From NCBI GenBank assembly GCA_951812575.1, contig OX638322.1, positions 3,161,925-3,225,924 on the forward strand: a stretch of 64,000 nt of DNA. The letters are read 5' to 3'. This stretch comes from Candidatus Binatia bacterium. GTDB taxonomy: Bacteria > Desulfobacterota > Binatia > Bin18. The notes under the pieces were generated by a model. That model worked only from the letters and a program-made list of their open reading frames with translations. It did no database searches and had not been told where the DNA came from. Within the stretch, counting starts at the first letter, position 1. Each line of letters begins with the position of its first letter. A program made the translations under genes and the position numbers. This document shows, in pieces, positions 1 to 8,279 of this stretch.

Positions 1-108
1 GTCCCGCTTAAAGTGTTTAATAGCGATCCTGTGAAACGCGAGCGATTGTTGCAGTCCGTGCAGCAATCCTTAGATACCTTGATCGATAATGAGTATGCAG
101 ACGAATAA
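1..108 (+). CDS. tyeA: TyeA-like T3SS gatekeeper subunit, C-terminal end only
   Basis: The window opens inside a reading frame that codes 35 residues and stops at 106-108. The visible end (PLKVFNSD, then LLQSVQQSLDTLIDNEY and an acidic tail) lines up with the C-terminus of Yersinia TyeA (PLGVFSDEEQ, then LLQMCQNAIDMAIESEEEE). TyeA binds YopN/SctW to form the gatekeeper plug that blocks effector release before host contact. The following genes, sycN, yscX, yscY and sctV, follow TyeA in the same order in Yersinia and Pseudomonas, which supports the call. The frame overlaps sycN by 20 bases, indicating translational coupling. Only the tail is visible, so a fused YopN-TyeA polypeptide, as in some systems, cannot be excluded. 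Confidence 0.65.
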   Translation, partial: VPLKVFNSDPVKRERLLQSVQQSLDTLIDNEYADE

Positions 109-484
109 CACGGCCTCTGCGTGGTGGAACGAAGCCCTTGCGGAATTCAGTCGCGCCCTGGGCTTTGAAGGGCTCACTGGTGACACCTCTGCGGTGTATA
201 ATTTTGTGATCGGGGATAATGAGTATTTGCTTGACATAGAATGCTCTGCCGAAGAAGTGGTCCTGGCGCTTTTCCGGGAGGTGGCCTTGCGGCAGGCGGA
301 AGAAAAAATGCTCTCCCTGCTGCGGCAGTGTCATTTCGACAACTACCTCCCTTTTCTTGTTCAGGTCGGTTTGAAGGACGATGCCATCCTGGTGCTAGCG
401 ATTCGTCTGGATAAGTCGAACGCGAATCAAATGAACAACGCGTTTGACTTTCTGTGCAAACTCTATGAGGACGCGGGGTGTTAA
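89..484 (+). CDS. sycN: SycN-like class I T3SS chaperone
   Basis: This is a 131-residue, mildly acidic protein with the alternating helix and strand pattern of the CesT/SycN fold: an N-terminal helix (WWNEALAEFSRALG), then strands around NFVIGDNEYLLDIE and VVLALFRE, then a C-terminal helix. SycN pairs with YscB in Yersinia to escort the gatekeeper YopN, and here the gene directly follows tyeA. A second in-frame ATG lies at 95. The chosen ATG at 89 sits inside the end of tyeA. Similarity inside this chaperone class is low, so the assignment rests on size, fold pattern and gene position. It could be a related class I chaperone, but the tyeA-sycN-yscX-yscY-sctV order makes SycN the best reading. 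Confidence 0.7.
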   Translation: MSMQTNNTASAWWNEALAEFSRALGFEGLTGDTSAVYNFVIGDNEYLLDIECSAEEVVLALFREVALRQAEEKMLSLLRQCHFDNYLPFLVQVGLKDDAILVLAIRLDKSNANQMNNAFDFLCKLYEDAGC

Positions 485-612
485 GCCTGGGCTGGCCTGG
501 AGGCGAATAGCATAAAAAGAGCGAGCGATGAGCGGCTGCCGTGTTTGCGCCGTATGCAAAGAGGGACGGGGAAATCGCGTTGTCGCGCTAACAAGCGAGA
601 GGAAGAATTGAG

Positions 613-993
613 ATGGCAGTTTCTCTGAACACGGGTATTGAAGGGATTTCTTATCAAAGCTACGGCACAACTCGAATCGGCGACTTTCCGCACACGAAGA
701 CGTATCTGCCGCTCAGCGCGCCCATCCATTCTCATCTCGATGAGGTGCTTGATCTGTACGCCAGCGATCGAATCCTTATGGGTGCTGTTACGCCACAGAT
801 TCCCGACAGGGAAGTGACCATTCCTTCTAACTATGCCCGCTTGTTTCGAGAGATTGAGGTGATCAGCGCCCGGCATAAACCCGTGAACGATCAGGACAGG
901 CAAACCCTACAAGCAGCGCAAGCCTTGTTTTCCACGATGAGAGGCAATTTTGAGAATTTGAACCTGGGCCGTGACGCCTTGATCCGGGGATAG
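613..993 (+). CDS. yscX: YscX-like early secreted T3SS protein
   Basis: This 126-residue protein matches the size of YscX (122 residues in Yersinia) and lies between the sycN-like and yscY-like genes exactly as yscX does. It shares the layout of a poorly ordered N-terminal half followed by a PIHSHLDEVLDLYASD segment, reminiscent of the HLERLYP region of YscX, and a helical C-terminal half. In the Ysc family YscX is itself exported, binds its partner YscY and contacts the export gate SctV. A ribosome-binding site (GAGAGGAAG) precedes the ATG. The gap from sycN is 128 bases, the largest between adjacent genes of this cluster apart from the IS982 site. YscX/YscY pairs are specific to the Ysc branch, which helps to place this system. 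Confidence 0.65.
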   Translation: MAVSLNTGIEGISYQSYGTTRIGDFPHTKTYLPLSAPIHSHLDEVLDLYASDRILMGAVTPQIPDREVTIPSNYARLFREIEVISARHKPVNDQDRQTLQAAQALFSTMRGNFENLNLGRDALIRG

Positions 994-1010
994 TCTGTGA
1001 CGGATGAAAG

Positions 1011-1400
1011 ATGAGGACCGAAGTTGTGGTAGATACGCTGGCCCTGGAAGAAGCCCACATCAGCTGGCTCCTTATTGCCGCCCATACCTATTTACAGCAA
1101 AATATGCCAGAGCAGGCGGTGACACTGCTCAGGTTCTTGCGCCTCTTTGACAGGGATAACCAACAATGTCTCAAGATGCTTGCGTATGCGTATGTACGCC
1201 TCGGCAGGGTACAGCAGAGTGCGGAGTTGATTGAAGAGGTTTTGCGCCTGCCCTTATCGCCCGAGGAACGTACGGCGATGTCTTTAATGCGCAGGTGTGT
1301 GGCGAACGGCAACAGTCAAGAGGGGAGGCCGGTCTCTCAGGATTCCGTCGAACAGCTCGCTTTAACCCCTACCCTCGGGATCGACCAGCATGACTCGTGA
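1011..1400 (+). CDS. yscY: YscY-like TPR chaperone of YscX
   Basis: The product has 129 residues and consists of paired amphipathic helices of TPR type ([21 protein letters not shown], then [21 protein letters not shown]). YscY (114 residues in Yersinia) has this architecture, binds YscX and tethers it to SctV. The gene starts 17 bases after yscX and its end overlaps the start of sctV by 11 bases, so the three are probably translationally coupled. The last 25 or so residues are a low-complexity extension. SycD-type chaperones also carry TPRs but are longer. Position and size favour YscY. Confidence 0.65.
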   Translation: MRTEVVVDTLALEEAHISWLLIAAHTYLQQNMPEQAVTLLRFLRLFDRDNQQCLKMLAYAYVRLGRVQQSAELIEEVLRLPLSPEERTAMSLMRRCVANGNSQEGRPVSQDSVEQLALTPTLGIDQHDS

Positions 1401-3498
1401 TCAGGTCCAGTCCTTCCTCTACGCCCTCACCCAGCGCAAGGATGTGCTGCTGGCCTTTTTGCTGGTGTCAATTATCTTCATGATGATTTTGCCGCTGCCA
1501 ACCGTTGTGGTTGACATTTTAATCGGTGTGAGCATGAGTATCGCGGTCATTTTGCTGATGCTGTCGGTCTACATAGCGTCGGCGGCTGAGTTTTTCGCTT
1601 TTCCCGCGGTCTTGCTGTTATCAACCTTGTTCCGTCTGTCCCTGTCCATTACCACGACGCGCCTCGTATTGTTGCAGGCGGACGCCGGGAGAATCGTTGA
1701 TACTTTCGGTAATTTTGTGGTGGCCGGCAACCTTATTGTCGGTCTTGTCATCTTTTTGATCATAACGATTGTACAATTCCTGGTGATTACCAAGGGGGCG
1801 GAGCGCGTGGCGGAAGTCAGCGCCCGCTTTTCGCTCGATGCCATGCCGGGTAAGCAGATGAGTATAGACGGAGATATGCGCGCGGGCGTTATCGACGTTG
1901 GCGAAGCAAAGCACCGCCGGGAGATGGTTGAAAAAGAGAGCCAGCTCTATGGCTCGATGGACGGCGCGATGAAATTCGTCAAGGGAGACGCAATTGCGGG
2001 CCTGATTATCATCGTTATCAACCTCATCGGCGGTCTCTCCATTGGAGTATTGCAACGCGGCCTGGACGTTGTCGAGGCTATCCATATTTATTCAATTCTG
2101 ACCATCGGCGATGGTTTGGTTGCACAGATACCCGCGCTGTTGATTGCCATGACGTCAGGCATCATCGTGACGCGCGTCAGTACCGACGAGACAGAAAACC
2201 TGGCGAGTGATATCGGTGCACAGTTTGGCGCACAACCACGCGCGTTGATGGTTGCGTCCGGCTTAATGGCGGCCTTCAGCCTCATTCCAGGGTTCCCCGT
2301 AGCGACCTTTCTGGTCTTGTCGGCTATTACCGGTGGTGGCGGTCTGTTGTTGTCTCGGAGCCACGACAAGAAGAAAGAAAAAGCCGAGGAGCAGGATATT
2401 TCCGCGCTGCTTCCCGCCTCGCGGGTCAACGCTCAATCCGATCAGGAAACAAGCGAGCAATTGTCCGGGCAGGAAGAAGTCACCTTGGGCATTCCGCTGC
2501 TGGTGGATATTGAAGCAAGTCTGCAGAATGCCATTGATCTGCGTTTCCTGAATCAGGAAGCGTTAAAGGTGCGCCGGGCGTTGTATCTTGATCTCGGTGT
2601 GCCCTTCCCCGGCATACATCTGCGCTTTAACGAAAATATGTCGCTCACCGGACAGTATTCCATTCTGATGCAGGAAGTTCCGGTTGCGAAAGGCAAACTG
2701 AGACCCGGCTGTGTGCTGTATGCGGATAGTGACGAGCAACTCGATGCCCTGGACTGCCCGCATGACAAAGACGAGCAATTTCTGCCGAATATCGACACGG
2801 TCTGGATTGAAGAGGGGCACAAGGACCAACTGGATAAATTAAGTCTGTCCTATATGGAGCTGCCTCGGATTCTGACCTGTCACCTCTCGTATGTACTCAA
2901 AAGGTACTCGGAAGAGTTTATCGGTATCCAGGAAACCTCCTACCTGTTTACGCAGTTGCAGGCGACTTTTCCGGAGCTGCTCAAGGAAGTGCAACGCGTG
3001 TTGCCGATTCATTTGACGACCGAGATTCTTCAAAGACTCGTGAGTGAGGATATTTCGATCCGAAATATCCGTCTGATTCTGGAATCTTTGGTTGAATGGG
3101 GACAAAAGGAGAAAGACGGGGTGTTGTTGACCGAATACGTGCGTGGCGATCTCAAACGCTATATCAGCTATAAGTACAGCAGTGAACAGAACATCCTCTC
3201 GGCCTATCTGTTGGATCAGGATTTAGAAGACTCCATCCGCGGCGGCATACGTCAAACCTCATCGGGCAACTATCTTGCGCTTGATCCCCAGGTGACGCGC
3301 CAGTTCATCGATGAAAGCAAGAGCATGATTGGTGATATGGCCAGGCGCAGTAGCAAACCGGTCCTGGTGACAGCCATGGATATTCGTCGTTACGTGCGTA
3401 AAATGTTGGAAGTAGAGCTGTACGATTTGGCCGTCTTGTCCTTTCAGGAATTAACTCAGGAAATCACTGTCCAACCGATTGGAAAAATAACGCTTTAA
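1390..3498 (+). CDS. sctV: T3SS export gate protein SctV (YscV/LcrD/FlhA family)
   Basis: This 702-residue protein has the family's usual length and layout. About eight hydrophobic segments fill residues 18-330, with the conserved cytoplasmic loop [13 protein letters not shown] near 150-162, and a soluble C-terminal domain runs from about 350 to 702. SctV forms the nonameric ring whose cytoplasmic domains receive chaperone-substrate complexes below the export apparatus. The charged linker at about 325-345 ([13 protein letters not shown]) separates membrane and cytosolic parts as expected. The ATG at 1390 lies inside the yscY end. The stop at 3496-3498 is followed within 20 bases by the IS982 element, which separates sctV from its usual downstream partners (lcrG/lcrV class genes). 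Confidence 0.97.
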   Translation: MTRDQVQSFLYALTQRKDVLLAFLLVSIIFMMILPLPTVVVDILIGVSMSIAVILLMLSVYIASAAEFFAFPAVLLLSTLFRLSLSITTTRLVLLQADAGRIVDTFGNFVVAGNLIVGLVIFLIITIVQFLVITKGAERVAEVSARFSLDAMPGKQMSIDGDMRAGVIDVGEAKHRREMVEKESQLYGSMDGAMKFVKGDAIAGLIIIVINLIGGLSIGVLQRGLDVVEAIHIYSILTIGDGLVAQIPALLIAMTSGIIVTRVSTDETENLASDIGAQFGAQPRALMVASGLMAAFSLIPGFPVATFLVLSAITGGGGLLLSRSHDKKKEKAEEQDISALLPASRVNAQSDQETSEQLSGQEEVTLGIPLLVDIEASLQNAIDLRFLNQEALKVRRALYLDLGVPFPGIHLRFNENMSLTGQYSILMQEVPVAKGKLRPGCVLYADSDEQLDALDCPHDKDEQFLPNIDTVWIEEGHKDQLDKLSLSYMELPRILTCHLSYVLKRYSEEFIGIQETSYLFTQLQATFPELLKEVQRVLPIHLTTEILQRLVSEDISIRNIRLILESLVEWGQKEKDGVLLTEYVRGDLKRYISYKYSSEQNILSAYLLDQDLEDSIRGGIRQTSSGNYLALDPQVTRQFIDESKSMIGDMARRSSKPVLVTAMDIRRYVRKMLEVELYDLAVLSFQELTQEITVQPIGKITL

Positions 3499-4403
3499 TA
3501 TTCCTGGTATAGGAGTATATGCATAACCTGAGTTCGGGTTAAGCCAGGGGGAAGGTGAAGGGAAGGTTTCTTGGGTTGATGGCAGGAGGCGATGAGGCCA
3601 CAGAGGAGATGGACGAGGAAGTTGCTAGGGCTGCGGTGGCGGGAGTGTTCGATCTGGGAGATATGTTTGAGTGGATCGAAGAGGGTTTCGACAATCGCGC
3701 GTTTACGCAGCAATACTTTGTCCGTCCACAAGAGGAGGCGCGGTTTCATTGTGCGTTTGAGCGGAGTCAGTAAGTGGGCCCCAAACGTCGTCAGCAGCTC
3801 CTTGGTCAACGCGGCAGAGATATAGCCCTTGTCGGCAAATAGTTTGCCAAAGAGCGAGGGGGCGAGTTTAGGCACCGGCTTACGGTCGTCGGTATGACCT
3901 GGCGTGAGCGCTACCCGCAGTAACTCGCCCCGGTCATTGCCGACGAGGTGGAGTGTAAAGCCAAAGAACCATCCGACCGAGGTGCGGCCCCGCGCCGCCA
4001 AGTCCGCAAAGACTTTATGCTGGGCGATCCGGCGGTTATGGCACACCGCCAGTGCCGTCGCATCCACAAAGGAGGTCCCCGTACAGGAGCCATAGCACTG
4101 GCGGAGATACGCACACAGTGGCCCTAGGGTCGAGGGAATGAACTCCACAAAGCGAGCGTAGCTCACTAGGCCGGGAAACTCCGTCCGCCAGTGCCGAAGG
4201 ACGTGGGTCGGGTAGAAGGCTTTGAAGGTGCGGTAGTGCGAATGGTGGAAGACGATCCTGATCGTCATCACCTCGCTCAAACTCAGGCGGCGGGCGCGCT
4301 GGCGCTGGAGACGACCGCTCGCTACGAGATGCTGGCGCCAGACGGGCTCAAACTGCTGACAGAAATCATCGACATCACAGAACACTTCCAGTAGGTTGCG
4401 CAT
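3495..4403 (-). CDS. IS982-family DDE transposase
   Basis: The 302-residue protein shows the IS982 signature set: FCDVDDFCQ near the N-terminus, [15 protein letters not shown] with the first catalytic Asp, [21 protein letters not shown] with the second Asp, [25 protein letters not shown] with the catalytic Glu, and QPKKPSL near the end. The start at 4403 is chosen because AGGAG lies seven bases upstream and family members begin here; an in-frame ATG at 4445 lacks that support. The gene appears intact. Oddly, the frame reads out through the left inverted repeat and ends at 3495-3497 in host DNA, overlapping the sctV stop on the other strand, so its last six or seven residues come from flanking sequence. 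Confidence 0.92.
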   Translation of the reverse strand: MRNLLEVFCDVDDFCQQFEPVWRQHLVASGRLQRQRARRLSLSEVMTIRIVFHHSHYRTFKAFYPTHVLRHWRTEFPGLVSYARFVEFIPSTLGPLCAYLRQCYGSCTGTSFVDATALAVCHNRRIAQHKVFADLAARGRTSVGWFFGFTLHLVGNDRGELLRVALTPGHTDDRKPVPKLAPSLFGKLFADKGYISAALTKELLTTFGAHLLTPLKRTMKPRLLLWTDKVLLRKRAIVETLFDPLKHISQIEHSRHRSPSNFLVHLLCGLIASCHQPKKPSLHLPPGLTRTQVMHILLYQEY

Positions 4404-4493
4404 TGAGGGACTCCTGTGAGATAAGACTTTGGTGTAGGCACCCATAACCTTACCTCATTCGGAGCCTCTTAGCCCGAACTCACGTTATGCATA
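3518..4493 (-). mobile_element. IS982-family insertion sequence
   Basis: The 976-bp element is bounded by 25-bp inverted repeats at 3518-3542 and 4469-4493. They match at 23 of 25 positions and start TATGCATAAC. It carries one transposase gene on the minus strand. It sits between sctV and the lcrG-like gene, inside what should be one transcript. I could not find a convincing target-site duplication: the flanks are AGGAGTA on the left and GGGGGAAA on the right. The right repeat ends only nine bases before the lcrG-like ATG, so the ribosome-binding site of that gene (GGGGG at 4494-4498) abuts the element. Confidence 0.9.
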
Positions 4494-4502
4494 GGGGGAA
4501 AA

Positions 4503-4826
4503 ATGGAAGCAAACGACCGTGAGGCGGCCCTTGACCAAATGGTTTCGGAATCACAGGAATGGATCGACAAGGCGAAAGAAGTCTCTGCACGCCTCGGAGC
4601 TGTTTTGGAGAGTTTTGGTATCACCAATCCGGAGGCTATTGACAAATTCCTGCAAAGCGACCTATGCCCCCCGGAGCTATCCAAGGAGGCTCGGGAGAAT
4701 ATCGAGCAATTGTGGCAGGAATTGGAAGCGGAAGAGAACAGCCTCGCAGCATCCGGGGCTTTGGGCAGGCAAGGGCGCGGGGCGAGTCGGCCAAGGCGTT
4801 CGACCAGGGGCATAATCAGAGTGTAG
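4503..4826 (+). CDS. lcrG: LcrG/PcrG-like regulator and tip chaperone
   Basis: This is a 107-residue, largely helical protein. Its second half resembles LcrG/PcrG: a helical stretch with FGITNPEAIDKFL (compare IGLTPEAVMKIF in LcrG), a charged helix, and a basic C-terminus ending RPRRSTRGIIRV (LcrG ends with a comparable RPRKPTMMRGQII). LcrG binds the needle-tip protein LcrV and holds back secretion from inside the cell. Its place after sctV and before a tip-like gene and a SycD-like gene repeats the lcrD-lcrR-lcrG-lcrV-lcrH order of Yersinia, with the lcrR position occupied by IS982. The ribosome-binding GGGGG is only four bases from the ATG and touches the IS end, so expression may have changed after the insertion. 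Confidence 0.6.
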   Translation: MEANDREAALDQMVSESQEWIDKAKEVSARLGAVLESFGITNPEAIDKFLQSDLCPPELSKEARENIEQLWQELEAEENSLAASGALGRQGRGASRPRRSTRGIIRV

Positions 4827-4914
4827 TTTGCGCCGACCTGATTTGTTTCGTTTGTTGCAACGACAGGAGTTTCAGCGGTCGAATACGGAAAACCAGGTAT
4901 AGGAGGGCAGAGTT

Positions 4915-5436
4915 ATGGCTGAAGGAACAACGAGTGGCATAAGCGGAGCAACAACAATTGCTGGGGCAAGCACCAATCCTGACACGAGTATGTCGTTGAA
5001 TGAAAAACTGCTGATGCTGTTTTTAAATCGCGCCCAAACAATGCAAGGCATAGCCGGTGACCGCACCGAGGAAGCCCAGGACAAGCTGAAGGAGATTCAA
5101 GACGCGCGCGCTATGAAGTCCAGGATGAATGCCCTTAAGCAAAAGGCGGACGATGATGGTCTTGCGACCATGCCTCAGGACATGAAGGACTATTGTGAGG
5201 CGCATAATATTGATTGGGACCACACCGGCAACGATGATAGGCACAACAAAGATGAATGGAGCGTGAACATACAGTATATGGACGACTTCATAGATAAGTT
5301 ATCCAGTAATAATGATTTGTTCATGATCAAACTGAGGAGTGTGGTGGATAAGTCCAATGAGGCGGTACAGGGTGCAAGCGGCGTGGAGAACCAGGCCAAG
5401 GACCTGATGAAAGACGTCCTCGCCGGTTTTCGATAA
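4915..5436 (+). CDS. Candidate short needle-tip protein (SctA position)
   Basis: The 173-residue protein occupies the place of lcrV, between lcrG-like and sycD-like genes. It begins with a Gly/Ser/Thr-rich stretch typical of secreted substrates. A helix with the pattern IAGDRTEEAQDKLKEIQDAR (residues 42-61) recalls the first coiled-coil helix of LcrV (a KIAGDKVKDALDKLKKIRDAR-like stretch in Yersinia), and a long C-terminal helix covers about 118-170. LcrV is about 326 residues, so this would be a tip protein stripped to its coiled coil and a small head. EspA-type filament proteins are similar in size, giving an alternative. A ribosome-binding site (TAGGAGG) lies about eight bases upstream of the ATG. 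Confidence 0.5.
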   Translation: MAEGTTSGISGATTIAGASTNPDTSMSLNEKLLMLFLNRAQTMQGIAGDRTEEAQDKLKEIQDARAMKSRMNALKQKADDDGLATMPQDMKDYCEAHNIDWDHTGNDDRHNKDEWSVNIQYMDDFIDKLSSNNDLFMIKLRSVVDKSNEAVQGASGVENQAKDLMKDVLAGFR

Positions 5437-5498
5437 ACCACACCATATTGGAGTTGAGGCCCGGCACCGGCACCAAAAATTTGCCGAAGGAGATACGA

Positions 5499-5963
5499 AT
5501 GGACGCCAAAGACGTAGCAGCAATTCTGGTGGAAGGGGCGGCGGGTGTATTGCAGGGAAAACAGACCTTAGGGGAAGCGAGGAATATCTCGACCGAGTCG
5601 TTGGAGAGTATCTATGGTGTCGCCTATGGGTGGTATCAGCAGGGCAAATACGCCGAGGCTTTGAAGAGCTTTGAGTTGCTCTGTTTATACGATCATCAGA
5701 ATCCCAGATTCTGGACAGGACTTGGCTACTGCCGCCAACAGCTGAAAGACTATAGCGCGGCGGCGAGCGCCTTAAGCTATGCGGAGTTGTATGCCGACAC
5801 CCCTGATTTGGAGATGTATCTGAATCTGGCTCAGTGCTTCATGGCGTCCGGGCACAACGAGGCCGCTGAGGCCTACGTAGACGCCGTGCTCTGGGGGGGG
5901 GATGCGGATCAGACGCTCAAGGACAGGGCACAATTGATGAAAGACCAACTGTCAAAAGAATAG
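5499..5963 (+). CDS. sycD: SycD/LcrH-like class II translocator chaperone 1
   Basis: The protein is 154 residues from the ATG at 5499, which has AAGGAG seven bases upstream; the frame is open further upstream but without such a site. Three TPR units are visible: VAYGWYQQGKYAEALKSFE, RFWTGLGYCRQQLKDYSAAA and MYLNLAQCFMASGHNEAAEAY. This is the LcrH/SycD/PcrH pattern, the cytosolic chaperone that keeps the pore-forming translocators soluble. The gene lies nine bases before the sctE translocator, its presumed client. A second paralogue follows sctE. Confidence 0.88.
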   Translation: MDAKDVAAILVEGAAGVLQGKQTLGEARNISTESLESIYGVAYGWYQQGKYAEALKSFELLCLYDHQNPRFWTGLGYCRQQLKDYSAAASALSYAELYADTPDLEMYLNLAQCFMASGHNEAAEAYVDAVLWGGDADQTLKDRAQLMKDQLSKE

Positions 5964-5972
5964 GAGATACCT

Positions 5973-7250
5973 ATGCCTATAAACAACCTTAATAATGTGG
6001 AACATACACGCCCCCCTATCTCATCGCAGCCTCCTACGACCGATGGCGTCGGACGGGTTGCCGGGAGTCAGACTCCTTCCCACCTCTCTGTTGACTCCGA
6101 TGCTGCTGGAAATTCTCAGCCGACGCCCCCGGTGGGAGGAGGGCCGAGACTGCCGGCGCCGGTGAAGATGAGTCCGGCCGATTTAATGACTTTGCTGTAT
6201 GGCTTGCAAAAAAAATTCGGCGAGTCTCGGATAGAAACCGTTGAAGGACAGATTAAGACCAGGGCGCTAGAGAAAGAGCTGAAAAACAATAAGACCTTAG
6301 AGAAGCTCAAGAAGGCTTTGAAGGCAAGCCACAAGCACAACACGGGGGCCCTCGTCGGGAAAATCTTTGGCTGGATTGGGGTGGCGTTGACCTTCGTGGT
6401 AGCCGCCATTGTTGGCGTTGTTTCAGGGGGCGCCGCCGCGGCGCCGCTTCTTATTGCTGCGACCGCGATGCTCGCCATTATGATTATGCAGGAAAGCGGT
6501 GGAATGGATAAGATGACGGATGCCATGGGAATGGACGATAAGGCAAAGATGGCGTTCTCAATAGCGCTGACAGCGGTGATATTGGTCGCGAGCATTGCTC
6601 CAGCCGTCGTCAGCGGCGGTGCTACCCTCATTAGTACGGTCTCCAACGCGATCAGCTCGGCCACCGAAATAGCAGCCGAAGGAGCCGCGGCGGCTGGCGA
6701 AGGAGCCGCGGCAGTCACCGAAGGCGTCACCGAAGGCGTCACCGAAGGCGTCACCGAAGGCGTCACCGAAGGCGTCACCGAAGGCGTCACCGAAGGAACC
6801 ACCGAGGGAGTCACCGAAGGAACCACCGAGGGAGTCACCGAAGGAACCACCGAGGGAGTCACCGAAGGAACCACCGAAGGAACCACCGAAGGAACCCAGA
6901 AGACCACGGTATTTGTCAGAGCAATAGCAAAACAACTCGGCACAAATACCGCGCGCGTAATAAAGGCTGGAGAAAGAGTGAAATCAGGCGTGCAAATGGT
7001 GTCAGGTGCAGTCCAGATCGCCGGTGGTGCGACAACAGTGGTGGACTCGAAGGATCAGTACGACGCTGAGATGGCGCGGGCAGGAGTTCAGCGAAACAGG
7101 GCTGAACTGATGAAAATGGCGGCGCTTGATGAAGAGGATCAGCGCAAGATTCGGCAATTGATAGAAATGTTGGAGAATTCTACCCACGCGCTGCTCGCTA
7201 CGCTGTCTTCCACCAGAGAAGTGGAAAGGCAAATCCACACCTCGGTATAA
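5973..7250 (+). CDS. sctE: YopB/PopB-like pore-forming translocator SctE
   Basis: This 425-residue protein has the major-translocator layout. A polar N-terminal region is followed by a coiled coil at about 80-122, a long hydrophobic pair at 131-173 that starts KIFGWIGVALTFVVAA (YopB has KIFGWIG at the same point), and a second hydrophobic segment at 192-220. A helical C-terminal region at about 310-425 completes it. SctE inserts into the host membrane to form the translocon pore. Residues 248-307, just after the second membrane segment, are fifteen tandem VTEG/TTEG units that standard YopB proteins lack. The gene is flanked by two SycD-like chaperones. No SctB/YopD-like partner is seen. Confidence 0.88.
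   Translation: MPINNLNNVEHTRPPISSQPPTTDGVGRVAGSQTPSHLSVDSDAAGNSQPTPPVGGGPRLPAPVKMSPADLMTLLYGLQKKFGESRIETVEGQIKTRALEKELKNNKTLEKLKKALKASHKHNTGALVGKIFGWIGVALTFVVAAIVGVVSGGAAAAPLLIAATAMLAIMIMQESGGMDKMTDAMGMDDKAKMAFSIALTAVILVASIAPAVVSGGATLISTVSNAISSATEIAAEGAAAAGEGAAAVTEGVTEGVTEGVTEGVTEGVTEGVTEGTTEGVTEGTTEGVTEGTTEGVTEGTTEGTTEGTQKTTVFVRAIAKQLGTNTARVIKAGERVKSGVQMVSGAVQIAGGATTVVDSKDQYDAEMARAGVQRNRAELMKMAALDEEDQRKIRQLIEMLENSTHALLATLSSTREVERQIHTSV
6714..6893 (+). repeat. 15 x 12-bp tandem repeat inside sctE
   Basis: Fifteen consecutive 12-bp units code VTEG or TTEG. The first seven are nearly identical (GTCACCGAAGGC), then TTEG and VTEG units alternate and the array ends with two TTEG units. Because the unit is four codons, copy-number change would alter protein length without breaking the frame. 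The codon spelling is so uniform that recent slippage expansion is likely. Confidence 0.97.
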
Positions 7251-7276
7251 CTGTAGACAGAAGAGGGCATTCCATT

Positions 7277-7777
7277 ATGGCGGAAGCAGAATTAACGGAT
7301 GAACAGCTGAAAACAGTCGAAAAACTGGCCGTACAATGTTTGAAATCAGGCATCCCGCTCAGCGTCGTCAAAGGCTACAGCACGGAGGAACTCGAAGCGG
7401 TTTATAACGTGACGTACAACCTGTATCAGCAACAAAAATACGAAGATGCGAAGACGCTGTTTCAATTTCTCACGCTCCATGAGCCTGCAGAGGGCCGTTT
7501 TTGGCTGGGATTAGCCGCTTGTTATCATCGGCTGGCTGAACACGAGTCTGCAATCAATGCCTACTCTTGCGCCGCCCTTGTCGATGCGACAAACCCGATT
7601 TACGCCTTTCATGCGGGTGAATGTTACCTCGCCATGGAAGATTGGGAAAACGCGAAAAAAGCAATTGAGGCGGTCACAACCCTGTGCGAGGTGACGGCGG
7701 ACGAAGAAGACCACACCGAGTTGCTCAAGCGCACAGAGGCAATGGCGCAGATAGTGAACGGGAAGCTGCGCACATAA
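7277..7777 (+). CDS. SycD/LcrH-like class II chaperone 2
   Basis: This 166-residue TPR protein is clearly related to the chaperone before sctE: YNLYQQQKYEDAKTLFQFL matches YGWYQQGKYAEALKSFELL, and RFWLGLAACYHRL matches RFWTGLGYCRQQL. It keeps the short helical N-terminus used by SycD proteins for dimerisation. The ATG at 7277 follows sctE by 26 bases. Having two class II chaperones around one visible translocator suggests one serves SctE and the other a missing second translocator (YopD/SctB-like) or another membrane-active substrate. The sequence does not show which client it binds. Confidence 0.85.
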   Translation: MAEAELTDEQLKTVEKLAVQCLKSGIPLSVVKGYSTEELEAVYNVTYNLYQQQKYEDAKTLFQFLTLHEPAEGRFWLGLAACYHRLAEHESAINAYSCAALVDATNPIYAFHAGECYLAMEDWENAKKAIEAVTTLCEVTADEEDHTELLKRTEAMAQIVNGKLRT

Positions 7778-7799
7778 CCCAGCCTAGTAAGGAGACTCA

Positions 7800-8270
7800 A
7801 TGTCAGCCGATATGATAAGAAACCTGCTCCAGGAGTTCGGTCATTCAATTGGTATTCCCGACCTGCAAGTGGATGAGGAAGAACGTTGCAACCTCCTATT
7901 TGATGATGTTGCGGTGAGCTTTGAATTAAGTCAAGACGAGGAATCAGTGTATCTGTACTCGTATCTGGCGACCGCGCCTGAGGTGGATCTTGAAAGATTC
8001 TCCGCCACGTTATTGGAGGCGAACTATCTGTTCAGGGGAACGAATGGTGCAACCCTGGGAGTGGAGGCAATGAGTAAGAGAGTCGTACTGATTCGCGAAG
8101 AAAGGTTGGAGTTGATGCGGCTGGCGCAGTTTGAGTCTGTTGTCGGAGGGTTTGTGAATTTGGCGGAGAATTGGAAGAAGAAGCTGGTCAATTGGACCGC
8201 TGAGCCTGCTGCAGATGAGTCGCCTTTCGATCAGGCGCGGGAATTCGGCACCCCCGCATTGAAAGTGTAG
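7800..8270 (+). CDS. CesT-family class I effector chaperone
   Basis: The 156-residue acidic protein has the Tir-chaperone (CesT) pattern: N-terminal helix MIRNLLQEFGHSIGIPDL, strands around CNLLFDDVAVSFEL and VYLYSYLATAP, a helix ERFSATLLEANYLF, then strand TNGATLGVEAMSKRVVLIRE and a final long helix. These dimeric chaperones bind the N-terminal part of one effector. The two genes downstream are a small needle co-chaperone and a 731-residue candidate effector, the likeliest client. The last 30 residues form a polar extension beyond the usual fold. Confidence 0.82.
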   Translation: MSADMIRNLLQEFGHSIGIPDLQVDEEERCNLLFDDVAVSFELSQDEESVYLYSYLATAPEVDLERFSATLLEANYLFRGTNGATLGVEAMSKRVVLIREERLELMRLAQFESVVGGFVNLAENWKKKLVNWTAEPAADESPFDQAREFGTPALKV

Positions 8271-8279
8271 GAGAGACTG

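Noticed and set aside
3555..4394. Several plus-strand ORFs inside the IS982 element
   Set aside because: They are antisense to the intact transposase and show no family features.
4404..4445. ATG 4445 as transposase start
   Set aside because: The ATG at 4403 has AGGAG seven bases upstream and matches the family N-terminus.
6116..6943. Long minus-strand ORF rich in VPSVTPS repeats opposite sctE
   Set aside because: It is the antisense image of the 12-bp repeat array; the plus-strand frame has clear translocator features.
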